A stretch of 37,432 nucleotides of DNA, taken from assembly GCA_002451695.1 (NCBI GenBank), contig DKDC01000028.1, forward strand, positions 1,940 through 39,371, given 5' to 3'. The translations under genes were made by a program, and so were the position numbers. Under the pieces are notes generated by a model. The model ran no database searches. It worked only from the letters and a program-made list of their open reading frames with translations, and was not told the origin of the DNA. Source of the DNA: Prevotellaceae bacterium UBA6858. GTDB taxonomy: Bacteria; Bacteroidota; Bacteroidia; Bacteroidales; Bacteroidaceae. The stretch's first letter is position 1; the number at the start of each line of letters is the position of its first letter. This document shows, one piece after another, positions 1-8,298 of this stretch.

Positions 1-1496
1 AACTAAATTGCGGAAGAACCATTAAAAACATATACAAACTTCTATCTGAAGGTGAGCGTGTAACGCTCGAATGCAAGAAAGCGACGAAGGGTGTACCAAG
101 TTCACTTTGGGACACCTATTCTGCTTTTGCCAACACATACGGTGGGACAATTCTATTGGGTGTAGTGGAACATATGGATGAGCACGACAATGCCAAGCGG
201 TTTGAAATCGTTGGTGTTGAGAATGCTGACAAAATCCGCAAAGACTTGTGGAATACAGTCAACAGTCGTGAGAAGGTGAATATAAACCTTCTATACGATG
301 ATGATATTCAGACGATAGATGTTGACGGCAAGAAGATTATTGCCATCAATGTGCCTCGTGCTGATTATACTGTCCGTCCTGTCTATATCAACAACAATCT
401 GTCAAGAGGCACGTTCAAACGTAATCATGAAGGCGATTATCATTGTACGGAACAAGAACTGAAGATGATGCTCCGTGATGCCAATGAAGCAGGGAATGAT
501 GGCTTGCTGTTGGAATACTACACAATGGATGACATTGACATCCCAACTTTGGAACGCTTCCGCCAAATGTTTCAGAACTTGCATCCAGAGCATCAATGGA
601 ACTCGTCTGAACATAAAGAGTTCCTAACGAACTTTGGCGGTTACACAAAAGACCGAAGAACAGGGAAAGAAGGACTGACTATGGCTGGACTCTTAATGTT
701 TGGCAAGGGACTACCAGTTCGTGAACGTTTTGATAATCTGCGTATGGACTACATTGACAAATCCAACTTGATTGGCGACCAACGCTATAGCGACCGATTA
801 ACATACGATGGTACTTGGGAAAACAACCTGTTCAACTTTATCCGTATAGTCATTCCAAAACTGACACGTGATTTGCCTCACCCATTCAGTATGAATGGTG
901 TAGTGCGCAAAGACGATACGCTTCAAGCAAAGGCTGTGCGTGAAGCCGTTACAAACATGGTTATTCATGCCGATTTCATGGTGAATGGTGTGCTAAAGGT
1001 GGAGAAGTATGATGATTGCTTCGTACTGACCAATCCAGGACTTCTAAAACTGCCTATTGAACAGATTTACAAAGGCGGAGAGTCAAAGGCACGTAATCAG
1101 CGTATGCAGAATATGTTCCGCATGATTGGCTATGGTGAAAACCTTGGCTCTGGCTTTCCTCTCATCCTAAATGCTTGGAATGAAAAGCATTGGATTAAGC
1201 CTGAATTATTGGAACAACCCGAACTTATGCAGGTGAAGTTGACCCTGCATATTCAGAATGAACCAACAAATGAGCCTGTAAATGAGCCTGTAAATGAGCC
1301 TGTAAATGAACGGCAAAAAATCATTCTGTCTGCCATGAAGCAAAATCCATCTATAACAAGAGAAGATTTAGCAAATAGTCTTGATGTTTCGCTTGCAACA
1401 CTGAAAAGAGAACTAACTTCACTAAGAAAGATAGGTTACATTGCTCGTAGCGGAAGTGATAAAAATGGGCAATGGCTCATTCTTAAAAACATCTGA
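1..1496 (+). CDS. AlbA_2/Schlafen-type ATP-binding protein with RecG-like C-terminus (5' partial)
   Basis: The frame is open from the left edge with no ATG upstream of a TTG at 156, and residues before that TTG (ERVTLECKKATKG, then NTYGGTILLGV) are the classic AlbA_2 (Schlafen AAA_4) domain, so the gene starts at or beyond the edge. The middle carries a GHKL-type ATP-binding region similar to the RecG C-terminal family: EAVTNMVIHADF near 942-980, TNPG, and GYGENLGSGF. A run of NEPV repeats links this to a C-terminal winged helix (EDLANSLDVSLATLKRELTSL). Members of this family are annotated as transcriptional regulators or RecG-like helicases; some sit in defence loci. Exact role is not known. 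It ends just before a bidirectional hairpin and converges with the mobilization genes. Confidence 0.8.
   Translation, partial: LNCGRTIKNIYKLLSEGERVTLECKKATKGVPSSLWDTYSAFANTYGGTILLGVVEHMDEHDNAKRFEIVGVENADKIRKDLWNTVNSREKVNINLLYDDDIQTIDVDGKKIIAINVPRADYTVRPVYINNNLSRGTFKRNHEGDYHCTEQELKMMLRDANEAGNDGLLLEYYTMDDIDIPTLERFRQMFQNLHPEHQWNSSEHKEFLTNFGGYTKDRRTGKEGLTMAGLLMFGKGLPVRERFDNLRMDYIDKSNLIGDQRYSDRLTYDGTWENNLFNFIRIVIPKLTRDLPHPFSMNGVVRKDDTLQAKAVREAVTNMVIHADFMVNGVLKVEKYDDCFVLTNPGLLKLPIEQIYKGGESKARNQRMQNMFRMIGYGENLGSGFPLILNAWNEKHWIKPELLEQPELMQVKLTLHIQNEPTNEPVNEPVNEPVNERQKIILSAMKQNPSITREDLANSLDVSLATLKRELTSLRKIGYIARSGSDKNGQWLILKNI
1257..1310 (+). repeat. 12-bp in-frame tandem repeat encoding NEPV
   Basis: Three perfect copies of AATGAGCCTGTA lie at 1269-1304, with a degenerate copy before (1257) and a partial copy after (1305). 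They encode NEPT-NEPV-NEPV-NEPV-NE, a flexible linker between the ATP-binding region and the winged helix. Unit gain or loss keeps the frame. Confidence 0.9.
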
Positions 1497-1504
1497 TATT
1501 CTAT

Positions 1505-1539
1505 AGGTGGCTAATCCAAACTTTTAGGGTTAGCCACCT
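1505..1539. terminator. Hairpin between convergent genes
   Basis: Arms AGGTGGCTAATCC (1505-1517) and GGGTTAGCCACCT (1527-1539) pair over 13 bp with one G-T wobble around a 9-nt loop. It sits between two convergent genes ending at 1496 and 1548. The T tracts are weak, so it is a probable bidirectional terminator or mRNA-end stabilizer. Confidence 0.6.
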
Positions 1540-1547
1540 GTCTCTTA

Positions 1548-1982
1548 CTATGATTTGAACATTAGGTACAGGGCGATTACACCATAAACTGCTATTTGTA
1601 CTGCGCCCCATACCTTTAACCAAAAATCTGACATCCATATGCCTTCGCCTCGTTTACAAACTTCGCAAATACGTTGCTCATGAGCTTTTATCATGGCTAA
1701 CTGTTCTGCAACGTGTTTTTTCAAAAGTTCCGTTTCTTCTTGGATGTAGCCATTCTTTACAAGGCGAAATTGGTCAATGTCAGATTGCTTGACAGATAAT
1801 TTTACAGGCTGCGAAGTTATGTTCTTCAGTTGCTCTACAACAGACAATAAGCATTTGTTTAACAGAGAAGTTGTTTCTATGAGTTTGGCAATTTTGTCTG
1901 TCTCCGTATTCAGCGTTCCTGAATTTTCAACACTCTGCATTAGAGTGGAAATATCAACCTTGTCGTTCTTTGATGTTCTCAT
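1548..1982 (-). CDS. Small membrane-anchored protein of the mobilization operon
   Basis: No family recognised. The 144-residue product is mostly polar and helical: residues 25-110 are rich in E, K, Q and L and may form a coiled coil. It ends in one hydrophobic segment at about 121-142, so it should be C-terminally anchored with its bulk in the cytoplasm. C106 and C109 form a CxxC. It starts 21 bp after the relaxase stop on the same strand, so it is likely the last gene of the mob operon. A role in docking the relaxosome at the membrane is possible but is inference from position only. Confidence 0.65.
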   Translation of the reverse strand: MRTSKNDKVDISTLMQSVENSGTLNTETDKIAKLIETTSLLNKCLLSVVEQLKNITSQPVKLSVKQSDIDQFRLVKNGYIQEETELLKKHVAEQLAMIKAHEQRICEVCKRGEGIWMSDFWLKVWGAVQIAVYGVIALYLMFKS

Positions 1983-2003
1983 ATCGTAAAATAGTTTTGA
2001 TGT

Positions 2004-3230
2004 TCATCGTTTGTTTCCTCTTTTGATAGCAGGACGGTACATATGACTTGCCATTCGTGCGCATCGTCTTGCCCACTCCAAATCATCTTCATCCTTGTCT
2101 CTTCCCCAACCATCGGGAGTGCTGCCACCACCGCCAGAAGATTCTGACATCTGCGTAGCTGCATCAAGATAGCCAGCGAAAAGAAGGACGGCTGTTCTCT
2201 GCAAATCATTGATGGTGGCGAATCCGTTATTCTCTGGCAAAGACACATCTTGCATCAGGATGTCGTTAACATTCAATGGAATATCTATCTCGTAGTTTCG
2301 ATAATTCCAGTTGATGGAATGGTGTACAAATGGCTGATGTTGGTGCCCGTTGCAGTTTCTGCACCTTGCATTATTTGCAGTTTGCAGTTCTTCAGATGTT
2401 TTCTTCTCATGATTATCTATGTCTGCATTTTCTTTTTGGAGAACTTCTTTGTGCAGTTCATTCCATGTCGCTTCTATCTTAGATGGCATAAGGTTTCTGC
2501 CTTTACTAAGGGACGAAGATTTATAAGTGGAGTTGCCCTTCTTTATTGAATATCCACGGACAACATCTTGCGAGTCCTTTTGCAACAATACATCATAACC
2601 TCTTTGTTTTAGTCGCTCCACATAATCATTCCAATCAAACCTATCCATAGAACGGAGAGCATCCATACAAGCATTGGTTATCTCTTGTTTGTTTTGCATT
2701 GAAATGCCTGATGCCTGTACCCACCCTCTACGCTTGGCAATATTATTGGCAGTAGCCATTGCTCTTATGTGGATATTGTGGTCGCTGTTAATATTGCCAT
2801 TATTGTCTATTCGGTTGGCATCAATGTGAAGATGCAAAATGCCACTCTTACTGTCACGGTGAAGTGACACTACATATTGGCTGTTATGGAGATTGGTATG
2901 TCTGTCTTTTGCACATTTATTTTTCTCTGACAAATCAATGGAGTCAAACTCTCGAATGAAATCATCAGCAAGTTTTTCCCAATCCGCATTAGTCCAGCCT
3001 TTAGTTTCTTCAGCTGTTGGCGATACCTCAATCCTTATCATATTGTTCTTGATGGCTTTGGAACGCTCGCCCATGAACTTTGCTTGATGCAATAACATTC
3101 TTGACCATAAGGCTTCCGCAGCCACATTGTCGGGTAGCAGATGCAGTTTGATAATGTCCGACTTGTCTTTGTTTACAACATATCGCATGGAGTTTGCCCC
3201 ATGTGATATTGCTCTTGCCTTTGCTATCAT
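2004..3230 (-). CDS. Relaxase/mobilization nuclease (MobB-type)
   Basis: Relaxases nick oriT, stay bound to the 5' end through a tyrosine and pilot the strand into the conjugation pore. The N-terminal half fits the Relaxase family: the metal-binding histidine motif HLHIDANR is at residues 133-140, and YVVN near 17-20 is a candidate position for the catalytic tyrosine. The C-terminal part (about 290-330) has a short Cys/His-rich stretch, CRNCNGHQH, directly following a segment encoded by a 34-bp repeat shared with another place in the element. At 408 residues it is like other relaxases of Bacteroides mobilizable elements. It starts 12 bp after the mobC-like stop. Dependence on a helper conjugative element is expected because no secretion genes are seen. 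Confidence 0.85.
   Translation of the reverse strand: MIAKARAISHGANSMRYVVNKDKSDIIKLHLLPDNVAAEALWSRMLLHQAKFMGERSKAIKNNMIRIEVSPTAEETKGWTNADWEKLADDFIREFDSIDLSEKNKCAKDRHTNLHNSQYVVSLHRDSKSGILHLHIDANRIDNNGNINSDHNIHIRAMATANNIAKRRGWVQASGISMQNKQEITNACMDALRSMDRFDWNDYVERLKQRGYDVLLQKDSQDVVRGYSIKKGNSTYKSSSLSKGRNLMPSKIEATWNELHKEVLQKENADIDNHEKKTSEELQTANNARCRNCNGHQHQPFVHHSINWNYRNYEIDIPLNVNDILMQDVSLPENNGFATINDLQRTAVLLFAGYLDAATQMSESSGGGGSTPDGWGRDKDEDDLEWARRCARMASHMYRPAIKRGNKR
2360..2393 (+). repeat. 34-bp repeat, copy inside relaxase gene
   Basis: This stretch matches the reverse complement of 4876-4909 at 31 of 34 positions; the four-base centre holds all the differences. It is rich in TTGCAG motifs. Here it is coding (EELQTANNARC on the minus strand). 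Confidence 0.75.
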
Positions 3231-3242
3231 AATAGTCGATGT

Positions 3243-3611
3243 TTATAGTGTCAGATAATCTTTGATGTCGCTCCAACGAGTTATAAGTGGAATGGCTGCT
3301 TTCATCCATTCTTCAACAAACTTGGTGTTGTGAAAATACAGACCTCGTTTGTCGCTCTGAATGCCCTTGACTGCGCTGACAATTCTAATCAAGTCGCCAC
3401 GTGCGTCAGCCAAACTACACAACGCTTCAATCTCTCGGTCGGTCAGCCTTTGTTTGGGATGTTGCCCCAATACACATTTGCACACATAATTACTGACCGT
3501 CAAGCCACAGGTGTTGGCAAGTTCAGCGACTCGGTTGTATTCGTCAGAGGTTACTCTGACCTCCAAACGCTCAGTGCGCTTAGGCGTTATATTATTCTTT
3601 TCTGTTGTCAT
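3243..3611 (-). CDS. MobC-like relaxosome accessory protein (ribbon-helix-helix)
   Basis: The product is about 122 residues. It begins with a basic stretch followed by RLEVRVTSDEYNRVAELANTC (residues 15-35, described here by its ends RLEVRVT and LANTCGLTVSNYV), typical of the ribbon-helix-helix fold of MobC/MobA accessory proteins that bind oriT and help the relaxase. I chose the ATG at 3611; the frame is open 51 codons further upstream, but that part is of odd composition and overlaps a structured non-coding region. The relaxase gene follows after 12 bp. It probably also represses its own promoter, as such proteins often do. Confidence 0.8.
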   Translation of the reverse strand: MTTEKNNITPKRTERLEVRVTSDEYNRVAELANTCGLTVSNYVCKCVLGQHPKQRLTDREIEALCSLADARGDLIRIVSAVKGIQSDKRGLYFHNTKFVEEWMKAAIPLITRWSDIKDYLTL

Positions 3612-3810
3612 AAAATGATGTTTATAATTGTTGATATTAGGGAATAGAAAATGCATCGGTGCGAGCTTGCGAGTACTGCAAGAAGCCACTGCCGTATGAA
3701 TAAGCCTCGCTGATTTGTACGACATCGGCATTTCTTGCAACGCTACCAATAAAGCATCTGGCACAACCTCTTCCTTTTCTTCCCTTTGTTCGTTATTGTT
3801 TCAAGTCACA
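3612..3810. other. Non-coding region upstream of mob genes, candidate oriT
   Basis: This gap of 199 bp lies between the primase-like gene and the mobC-like gene. It contains an 8-bp inverted repeat, TGCAAGAA (3677-3684) and TTCTTGCA (3732-3739), plus a smaller CTTGC/GCAAG hairpin near 3666-3682. Placement just upstream of the relaxosome genes is where oriT usually sits in mobilizable elements. No nick-site consensus was recognised. Confidence 0.45.
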
Positions 3811-4848
3811 TTATTGTATAGTCTTGCTTTCAGCGTTGTAAAAACCTACTACCTCCAGTTGCAATCGTTCTACCAATGTTCCGATGCAAGGATTGCGTTT
3901 TATCATTCGCTGAAGTGCCATTACAGGTGTTTCTGTCATGAGCAGGAAATCGGCAATATCCAATCCGCTTTTGCGTTGTTCTTCGGTAGCTACGAACTCC
4001 AAGTGTTCACTTATAATGACCTTGCTACATACATTAGAAAGCATAGGAATTTTAGTTTCCCATGCCTCAAATGCTCCCAAATCAGGACACAACATGACCG
4101 AGCGGTTCTTCAACACCTTTATGCTTTCTTCCTTGAAACAGCCATGTATGCCACCTGTTGCCAACCATATAAAATCGGGCATGAAATGTGTAGCTATCAA
4201 GGCTGATTTCTCACTCTCTACTATTGCAACTGGCTTGGATGGATATTGTGGTAACAGATGTTCACCGAACAAGCATTGCTTCATGTTGAAGTTATCCAAG
4301 TGTAATTCGCTATGCACCCAACTCACATAACTGTGCGGTTCTTTCACTCTATGACCATTAGACGAATTGTAGAGCATTATCTTACCAGACCGCACTCGAC
4401 CGTGCCTGTCTATTTGCCAGTAAACAGTAGCACCGCCCCATTTCTTTGAGGTGCCGACTTTGTACAGGTGGAATATCCGTTCTGTTTCCTCTTTCCCCAT
4501 GATGCCAGTCAAGAAAACAAACAGAGGGTTTATGCTATAATTGGACAGTGTCCGTTCCATCAAATCTTTGTCAATATAAGAGATTGGTCGCTTTTGTTGC
4601 ATCACCTTTGTTGTATGGCTTTTTCTATCCACATTTTCAACTGCTGTCGGATTGTCCTTGAAATAATCAGATGGCTTATAATGGTACTGACATGAGTGTT
4701 CATGGTCACATCTACCCACATAGTCGGGAAAGTGTATCTTGTCCTCCATGTCAATATATCTGACAAAGCAACGCTTCTTGCCACAGTTAGGGCAAGTAGT
4801 CTTGTTGCCACGCTTGTATTTTTGAAGCACAAATCTATATTCAGCCAT
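3811..4848 (-). CDS. Primase-like protein with zinc finger and Toprim-type domain (DUF6371-like)
   Basis: The N-terminus holds a zinc-binding module of the primase kind: CPNCGKKRC at residues 19-27, then C47, H49, H51 and C53. The C-terminal half looks like a Toprim domain: VAIVESEKSAL (E211) and MLCPDLGAFEAW (D256). This arrangement fits the zinc-finger/Toprim proteins annotated DUF6371 in Bacteroidetes mobile elements and is likely used in element replication after excision or transfer. I chose the ATG at 4848; the frame extends 13 codons upstream into the repeat-bearing intergenic stretch. It lies 73 bp downstream of the DUF3987 gene, a frequent neighbour of such proteins. Confidence 0.75.
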   Translation of the reverse strand: MAEYRFVLQKYKRGNKTTCPNCGKKRCFVRYIDMEDKIHFPDYVGRCDHEHSCQYHYKPSDYFKDNPTAVENVDRKSHTTKVMQQKRPISYIDKDLMERTLSNYSINPLFVFLTGIMGKEETERIFHLYKVGTSKKWGGATVYWQIDRHGRVRSGKIMLYNSSNGHRVKEPHSYVSWVHSELHLDNFNMKQCLFGEHLLPQYPSKPVAIVESEKSALIATHFMPDFIWLATGGIHGCFKEESIKVLKNRSVMLCPDLGAFEAWETKIPMLSNVCSKVIISEHLEFVATEEQRKSGLDIADFLLMTETPVMALQRMIKRNPCIGTLVERLQLEVVGFYNAESKTIQ

Positions 4849-4875
4849 AATAATCGTTTTCAATGGAACATGAAC

Positions 4876-4909
4876 GAAGAACTGCAAACTGCAACAACTG
4901 CAAGGTGCA
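4876..4909 (-). repeat. 34-bp repeat, intergenic copy
   Basis: Inverted copy of 2360-2393 (31/34). It contains three CTGCAA motifs in a row within the short gap between the DUF3987 and primase-like genes, just upstream of the latter's start. Confidence 0.75.
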
Positions 4910-4921
4910 AAGCAAGTACTG

Positions 4922-6295
4922 TTATTGCAGTTTCTCGTATTCTCCCCGTTTTATTTTCTTGATAATCTTGTCGGTTGCAAGATTGACCAAAGCATACATG
5001 ACAGACCTTTCCGACAGACCGACTTCTTTGCCTGCTTGAATGGCATCAGCTGTTGTAAATGTCTTTCCAACATTGTTGAGAAATTCTTTCTTCTGTGGTT
5101 CTATGCCATCCAACACCATGAACTTTTGAATGGAAATATAACAGTTCTCAAAATAATCACTCAACCGAATGGCAGCTTTGGTGGAGTCTATGTCAACATA
5201 GTCCTTATGTACCTCGTCACAAGCCCATCGCAAGATTTGAATAGTCAATGCAAGTCGGGCAGCCAACATGGGTGTCTTCATGATGCGACTATCCACCAAT
5301 GTGTCATCCTTTATCTTGTTGACAACTCCGATTGCAGCATTGCGCCATGCCGTAAAGTATTTGCTGGCATCTTTCGAGAATTTCAATACATTCTGTACAG
5401 CATCTTCATCTTCATCGAGTGAGTAAGGCAAAGCCAATATCTTGTCAATGACAGACTTCCACATTGCGGCATAGTTGTCAAAAGAGGAAGAACTTGACGG
5501 TTCGTCATCCGTCCAATCGGCAATCTTCTGCGAAGTAGGATAGACAAACAGAAAGCGGTCTAAGAAACCGTTGGCTTTATATCCTTTGTCTATCAGTTCG
5601 TGCATTCGGATGGTTTGCATAGTGCCTACTATGTTTATAAACGGATGCTCTATGTGAATAGGAACGGGCATGCTGCAACGTGACACATCCAAAGCCTTAC
5701 CACTGAACGCTGTCAAGAGTTGTTCAATCAATTGTCCTTTGCTGTATTGGTTTACAGCATTGAACATCCCCATTATTTCGTCCACATACAATACTACTCC
5801 ACGTTTGTTGTCATCATGCGCACGTATCAAGGCCTCTGGCGTGAAGTCGGATATAATGGTTCTGAGCAATATCGGCTTAGATGGAAGTGTATCACTATCT
5901 TCTTTTTTGCCTCGTTGTCGTTCCAAAGCCTCATTGTAGTGTTCCATTTCTTCCTTGAACTTGCGGATAGCCTTTGCATCATGCTTACGGATAGGGCGAA
6001 AGGCAAAATCAAGAGGTGGTGTCTTGCCCATGCCTGGTCTTCCCACCAATATCATATATATGGCAGCATTGCTTATCCAACCGCCACGAATACAAATATT
6101 CACCGCATTGCCGATTGCCGTAGATGCAGCAACCAACAATGAGGCAAGTGTGTATTCTATGGAGTAGTTTTCTTGGCGAGCCAATGCGAGAACCATATCC
6201 TGTAACTTTGCAGGAAGTGCATCCAGTGGTATTTTGTTTTCATAGACACCTTCAAACTCCATTCTAAAACTGTTGCATAATTCAAGTGCATCCAT
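4922..6295 (-). CDS. DUF3987 P-loop ATPase of mobile element
   Basis: Residues 85-92 are a clear Walker A (GRPGMGKT), followed by VVLYVDEIMGMF as a Walker B-like strand and a conserved GTMQTIRM stretch. This fits DUF3987, a helicase-like family common in Bacteroidetes mobile elements beside primase-like and HTH genes. Its start codon shares one base with the stop of the preceding HTH gene (TAATG), which implies translational coupling. The likely role is in replication of the excised element; no direct evidence for helicase activity is visible. The C-terminus (about 425-457) has a winged-helix feel (TTADAIQAGKEVGLSERSV). Confidence 0.8.
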   Translation of the reverse strand: MDALELCNSFRMEFEGVYENKIPLDALPAKLQDMVLALARQENYSIEYTLASLLVAASTAIGNAVNICIRGGWISNAAIYMILVGRPGMGKTPPLDFAFRPIRKHDAKAIRKFKEEMEHYNEALERQRGKKEDSDTLPSKPILLRTIISDFTPEALIRAHDDNKRGVVLYVDEIMGMFNAVNQYSKGQLIEQLLTAFSGKALDVSRCSMPVPIHIEHPFINIVGTMQTIRMHELIDKGYKANGFLDRFLFVYPTSQKIADWTDDEPSSSSSFDNYAAMWKSVIDKILALPYSLDEDEDAVQNVLKFSKDASKYFTAWRNAAIGVVNKIKDDTLVDSRIMKTPMLAARLALTIQILRWACDEVHKDYVDIDSTKAAIRLSDYFENCYISIQKFMVLDGIEPQKKEFLNNVGKTFTTADAIQAGKEVGLSERSVMYALVNLATDKIIKKIKRGEYEKLQ

Positions 6296-6663
6296 TAGAA
6301 TCTGTGGTTACGTTTTGATTTGAGGAACAGGGCAGCTTCTGCCTCCAATTTCTTTTGCGACTTAATCTTGCCATCATGCAGCCATGTGTCTATTTCCGAT
6401 TTGAGAAACATGATGCGTTTGCCTCGTTTGTGAAAAGGTATCTGGTGGCAGCTCGTCCAACCATAAACAGTTTGTTCGGCAGGATGATTGGGAAGATACT
6501 CGCACAGTTCTTTCAAGTTCATCCACTGATCCGCCTGTGGTTGTGCGGTCTGGTTGTTGATGTTGTCAACCTTTGATGTAAGTTCGTTCAACTTATCCAT
6601 CATCCATGTCATTGCCTTAGGCAAATCTTCAAATGTAATGTTCTTTTCTGTCATGTCGTTCAT
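6295..6663 (-). CDS. Excisionase-like helix-turn-helix protein
   Basis: The product is about 122 residues. Residues 45-105 fit the HTH_17/excisionase fold: MNLKELCEYLPNHPAEQTVYG, then FHKRGKRIMFLKSEIDTWL, a recognition helix plus wing ending in the typical 'I..WL' signature. A short coiled stretch (LNELTSKVDNINNQ) precedes it. In Bacteroidetes elements such genes sit at the head of the DUF3987/primase operon and act as directionality factors or regulators. An ATG at 6654 is an equally good start. It overlaps the DUF3987 start by one base. A near -7 box (TTACTTTG, 6687-6695 on the minus strand) is seen upstream. Confidence 0.8.
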   Translation of the reverse strand: MNDMTEKNITFEDLPKAMTWMMDKLNELTSKVDNINNQTAQPQADQWMNLKELCEYLPNHPAEQTVYGWTSCHQIPFHKRGKRIMFLKSEIDTWLHDGKIKSQKKLEAEAALFLKSKRNHRF

Positions 6664-7023
6664 TGATTTTATTGTTCGATTTGAGTGCAAAGTAACATGG
6701 ATTTTGAATGCTGATTTTATGCTGATAGACATCACATAAACAATCATCATCGAAACATAATCATCATATACAAAAGTTGTTGATAATCAATATAGGTAAT
6801 GATATTCGTCATTATCATTTTGTTTCGGCTATGCAGTATATCATTAGTATATCATAAGGCTATCATAAGAGATAATCGCGTGTGTGCTTATTGGTCTTTG
6901 TGGATATATGGGGTGACTTCAAATCACTCCATAGTAGAAATAAAGAGCAAAGGGTGTGACTTGTAATCACCTCCTTGTGGCAACTTCAGCCAATGGCTAT
7001 ATATAATAAGGTATAGGTCCTGT
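6664..7023. repeat. Non-coding region with three 11-bp tandem repeats and an inverted repeat
   Basis: The gap between the integrase stop and the excisionase-like gene holds TATATCATTAG (6837-6847), TATATCATAAG (6848-6858) and GCTATCATAAG (6859-6869), exactly one helical turn apart. Upstream, AATGATA (6798-6804) and TATCATT (6813-6819) form an inverted repeat built of the same ATCATT words. Such clustered sites are typical of Xis or integrase arm binding or of an operator. No gene is seen here. Confidence 0.6.
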
Positions 7024-8298
7024 CTATTCGACTGTTTGATTTGTATCAGTAGGAGGCAAGTCCAAAGTTATTCTCTTTGTGGCATTCTCTTTCTTTGCAT
7101 CAACAACCTTTGCGTAAATTTGTGTCGTTCGCACATTGGTATGACCAAGCATTTTGCTGACGGTATAGATATCTGTGCCTCCCGCTAGCTGGAGCGTTGC
7201 ATACGAGTGCCTAAAGCAATGGAATGAGATATGCTTCTTTATTCCTGCAGCTTCAACCCATCTTTTGATAGGGCGATTTATCCAAGATGGAGATGGCAAC
7301 CCTGCAAACACAAGCAAGTCCCCGTCCTGTCTTTCACCGCATAGTTGAAAGGCTTGTTCTGAGATTGGCATATACTCAACGCCCTTTGTTTTCTGCTGGG
7401 TAAAATTCAAACGGTAATTGCCATTGAACATTTCGACTTCCGACCACTTCAACTTTTGAATGTCACAATGGCGAATGCCAGTGAGAGCGGAGAATAAGGC
7501 TGCACGTTTTAACAATGGATCGCATGGCGTTTGTGCCAAACGGTTCAATTCCTCTACGGTCAAGTATTCTCTTCGACTTTCCTGTTCTTGTATGCCTTTT
7601 ACCTTTGCCGATATGTCAATGGTGAGGTAGCCGTCTATGAAAGCCTGTTTCAGTCCTGCTTTGAAAATGGCAAAGTAAGTAGAAGCCGTGTTTTGCGAGA
7701 TAGTGCCAGATTTATTGCCTCCTTGTGGAGCAGTCATCAGAAAACGACGGAACGATTCTACTAATTTCATGTCAATATCAGCAAACAAGATTGTATCGCC
7801 TTTAGCAAATATCTTCAACAACTCGCCTACACGCCTCCAGTTGACGATAATTGAATCTGAGCTATTGGCATGGCGAGTGTCGGCTATATGGGCAAAGTAT
7901 TCAATGAAGTTGCAGCGTGAGCGTTCAAGTTGTTCTGCCTGTTCGGTCTCCTCTGCTGAATAGAGTGAGGCATTGTCGTACTCCTTTTGACGCATACTCC
8001 TTACCTTGTCGGCATAGATACACGCTTCTTGGTCAAGTTGCGACTTGCATACGATAATACCATTCAAATCTCGCTTGGGCTTATAAGTGGTCTTGCCATC
8101 GGCATCTGTTCGAGCATTGCGTGATTTGTCGAATACAGGAGTAGTTATCGTGCGGTTCAGATACTCACGCAATCGTTGTGGCTTGTCCTTGCCCGATTGG
8201 AACACAGGATAAGCCTCTATGTACAGATACCATTCATCGTGATATTCCGATTTGCGAAGTTTCACCGTCACTCGTGTATGGGCTAATGCTTTCTTCAT
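7024..8298 (-). CDS. int: Tyrosine site-specific recombinase (integrase)
   Basis: Carries out integration and excision of the element. Catalytic residues are all visible: R276 (ALTGIRHCDI), K303 (TQQKTKG), H360-x-x-R363 (HCFRHSYA), H386 (LGHTN) and the nucleophile Y395 (QIYAKV). An N-terminal arm-type domain and a SAM-like core-binding domain (about residues 105-225) precede the catalytic part, as in Bacteroidetes integrases of this size. Its start overlaps the stop of the upstream zinc-finger/HTH gene (ATGA), so the two are translated together. The gene is at the right end of the element, about 700 bp from the dnaK terminator. Confidence 0.93.
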   Translation of the reverse strand: MKKALAHTRVTVKLRKSEYHDEWYLYIEAYPVFQSGKDKPQRLREYLNRTITTPVFDKSRNARTDADGKTTYKPKRDLNGIIVCKSQLDQEACIYADKVRSMRQKEYDNASLYSAEETEQAEQLERSRCNFIEYFAHIADTRHANSSDSIIVNWRRVGELLKIFAKGDTILFADIDMKLVESFRRFLMTAPQGGNKSGTISQNTASTYFAIFKAGLKQAFIDGYLTIDISAKVKGIQEQESRREYLTVEELNRLAQTPCDPLLKRAALFSALTGIRHCDIQKLKWSEVEMFNGNYRLNFTQQKTKGVEYMPISEQAFQLCGERQDGDLLVFAGLPSPSWINRPIKRWVEAAGIKKHISFHCFRHSYATLQLAGGTDIYTVSKMLGHTNVRTTQIYAKVVDAKKENATKRITLDLPPTDTNQTVE

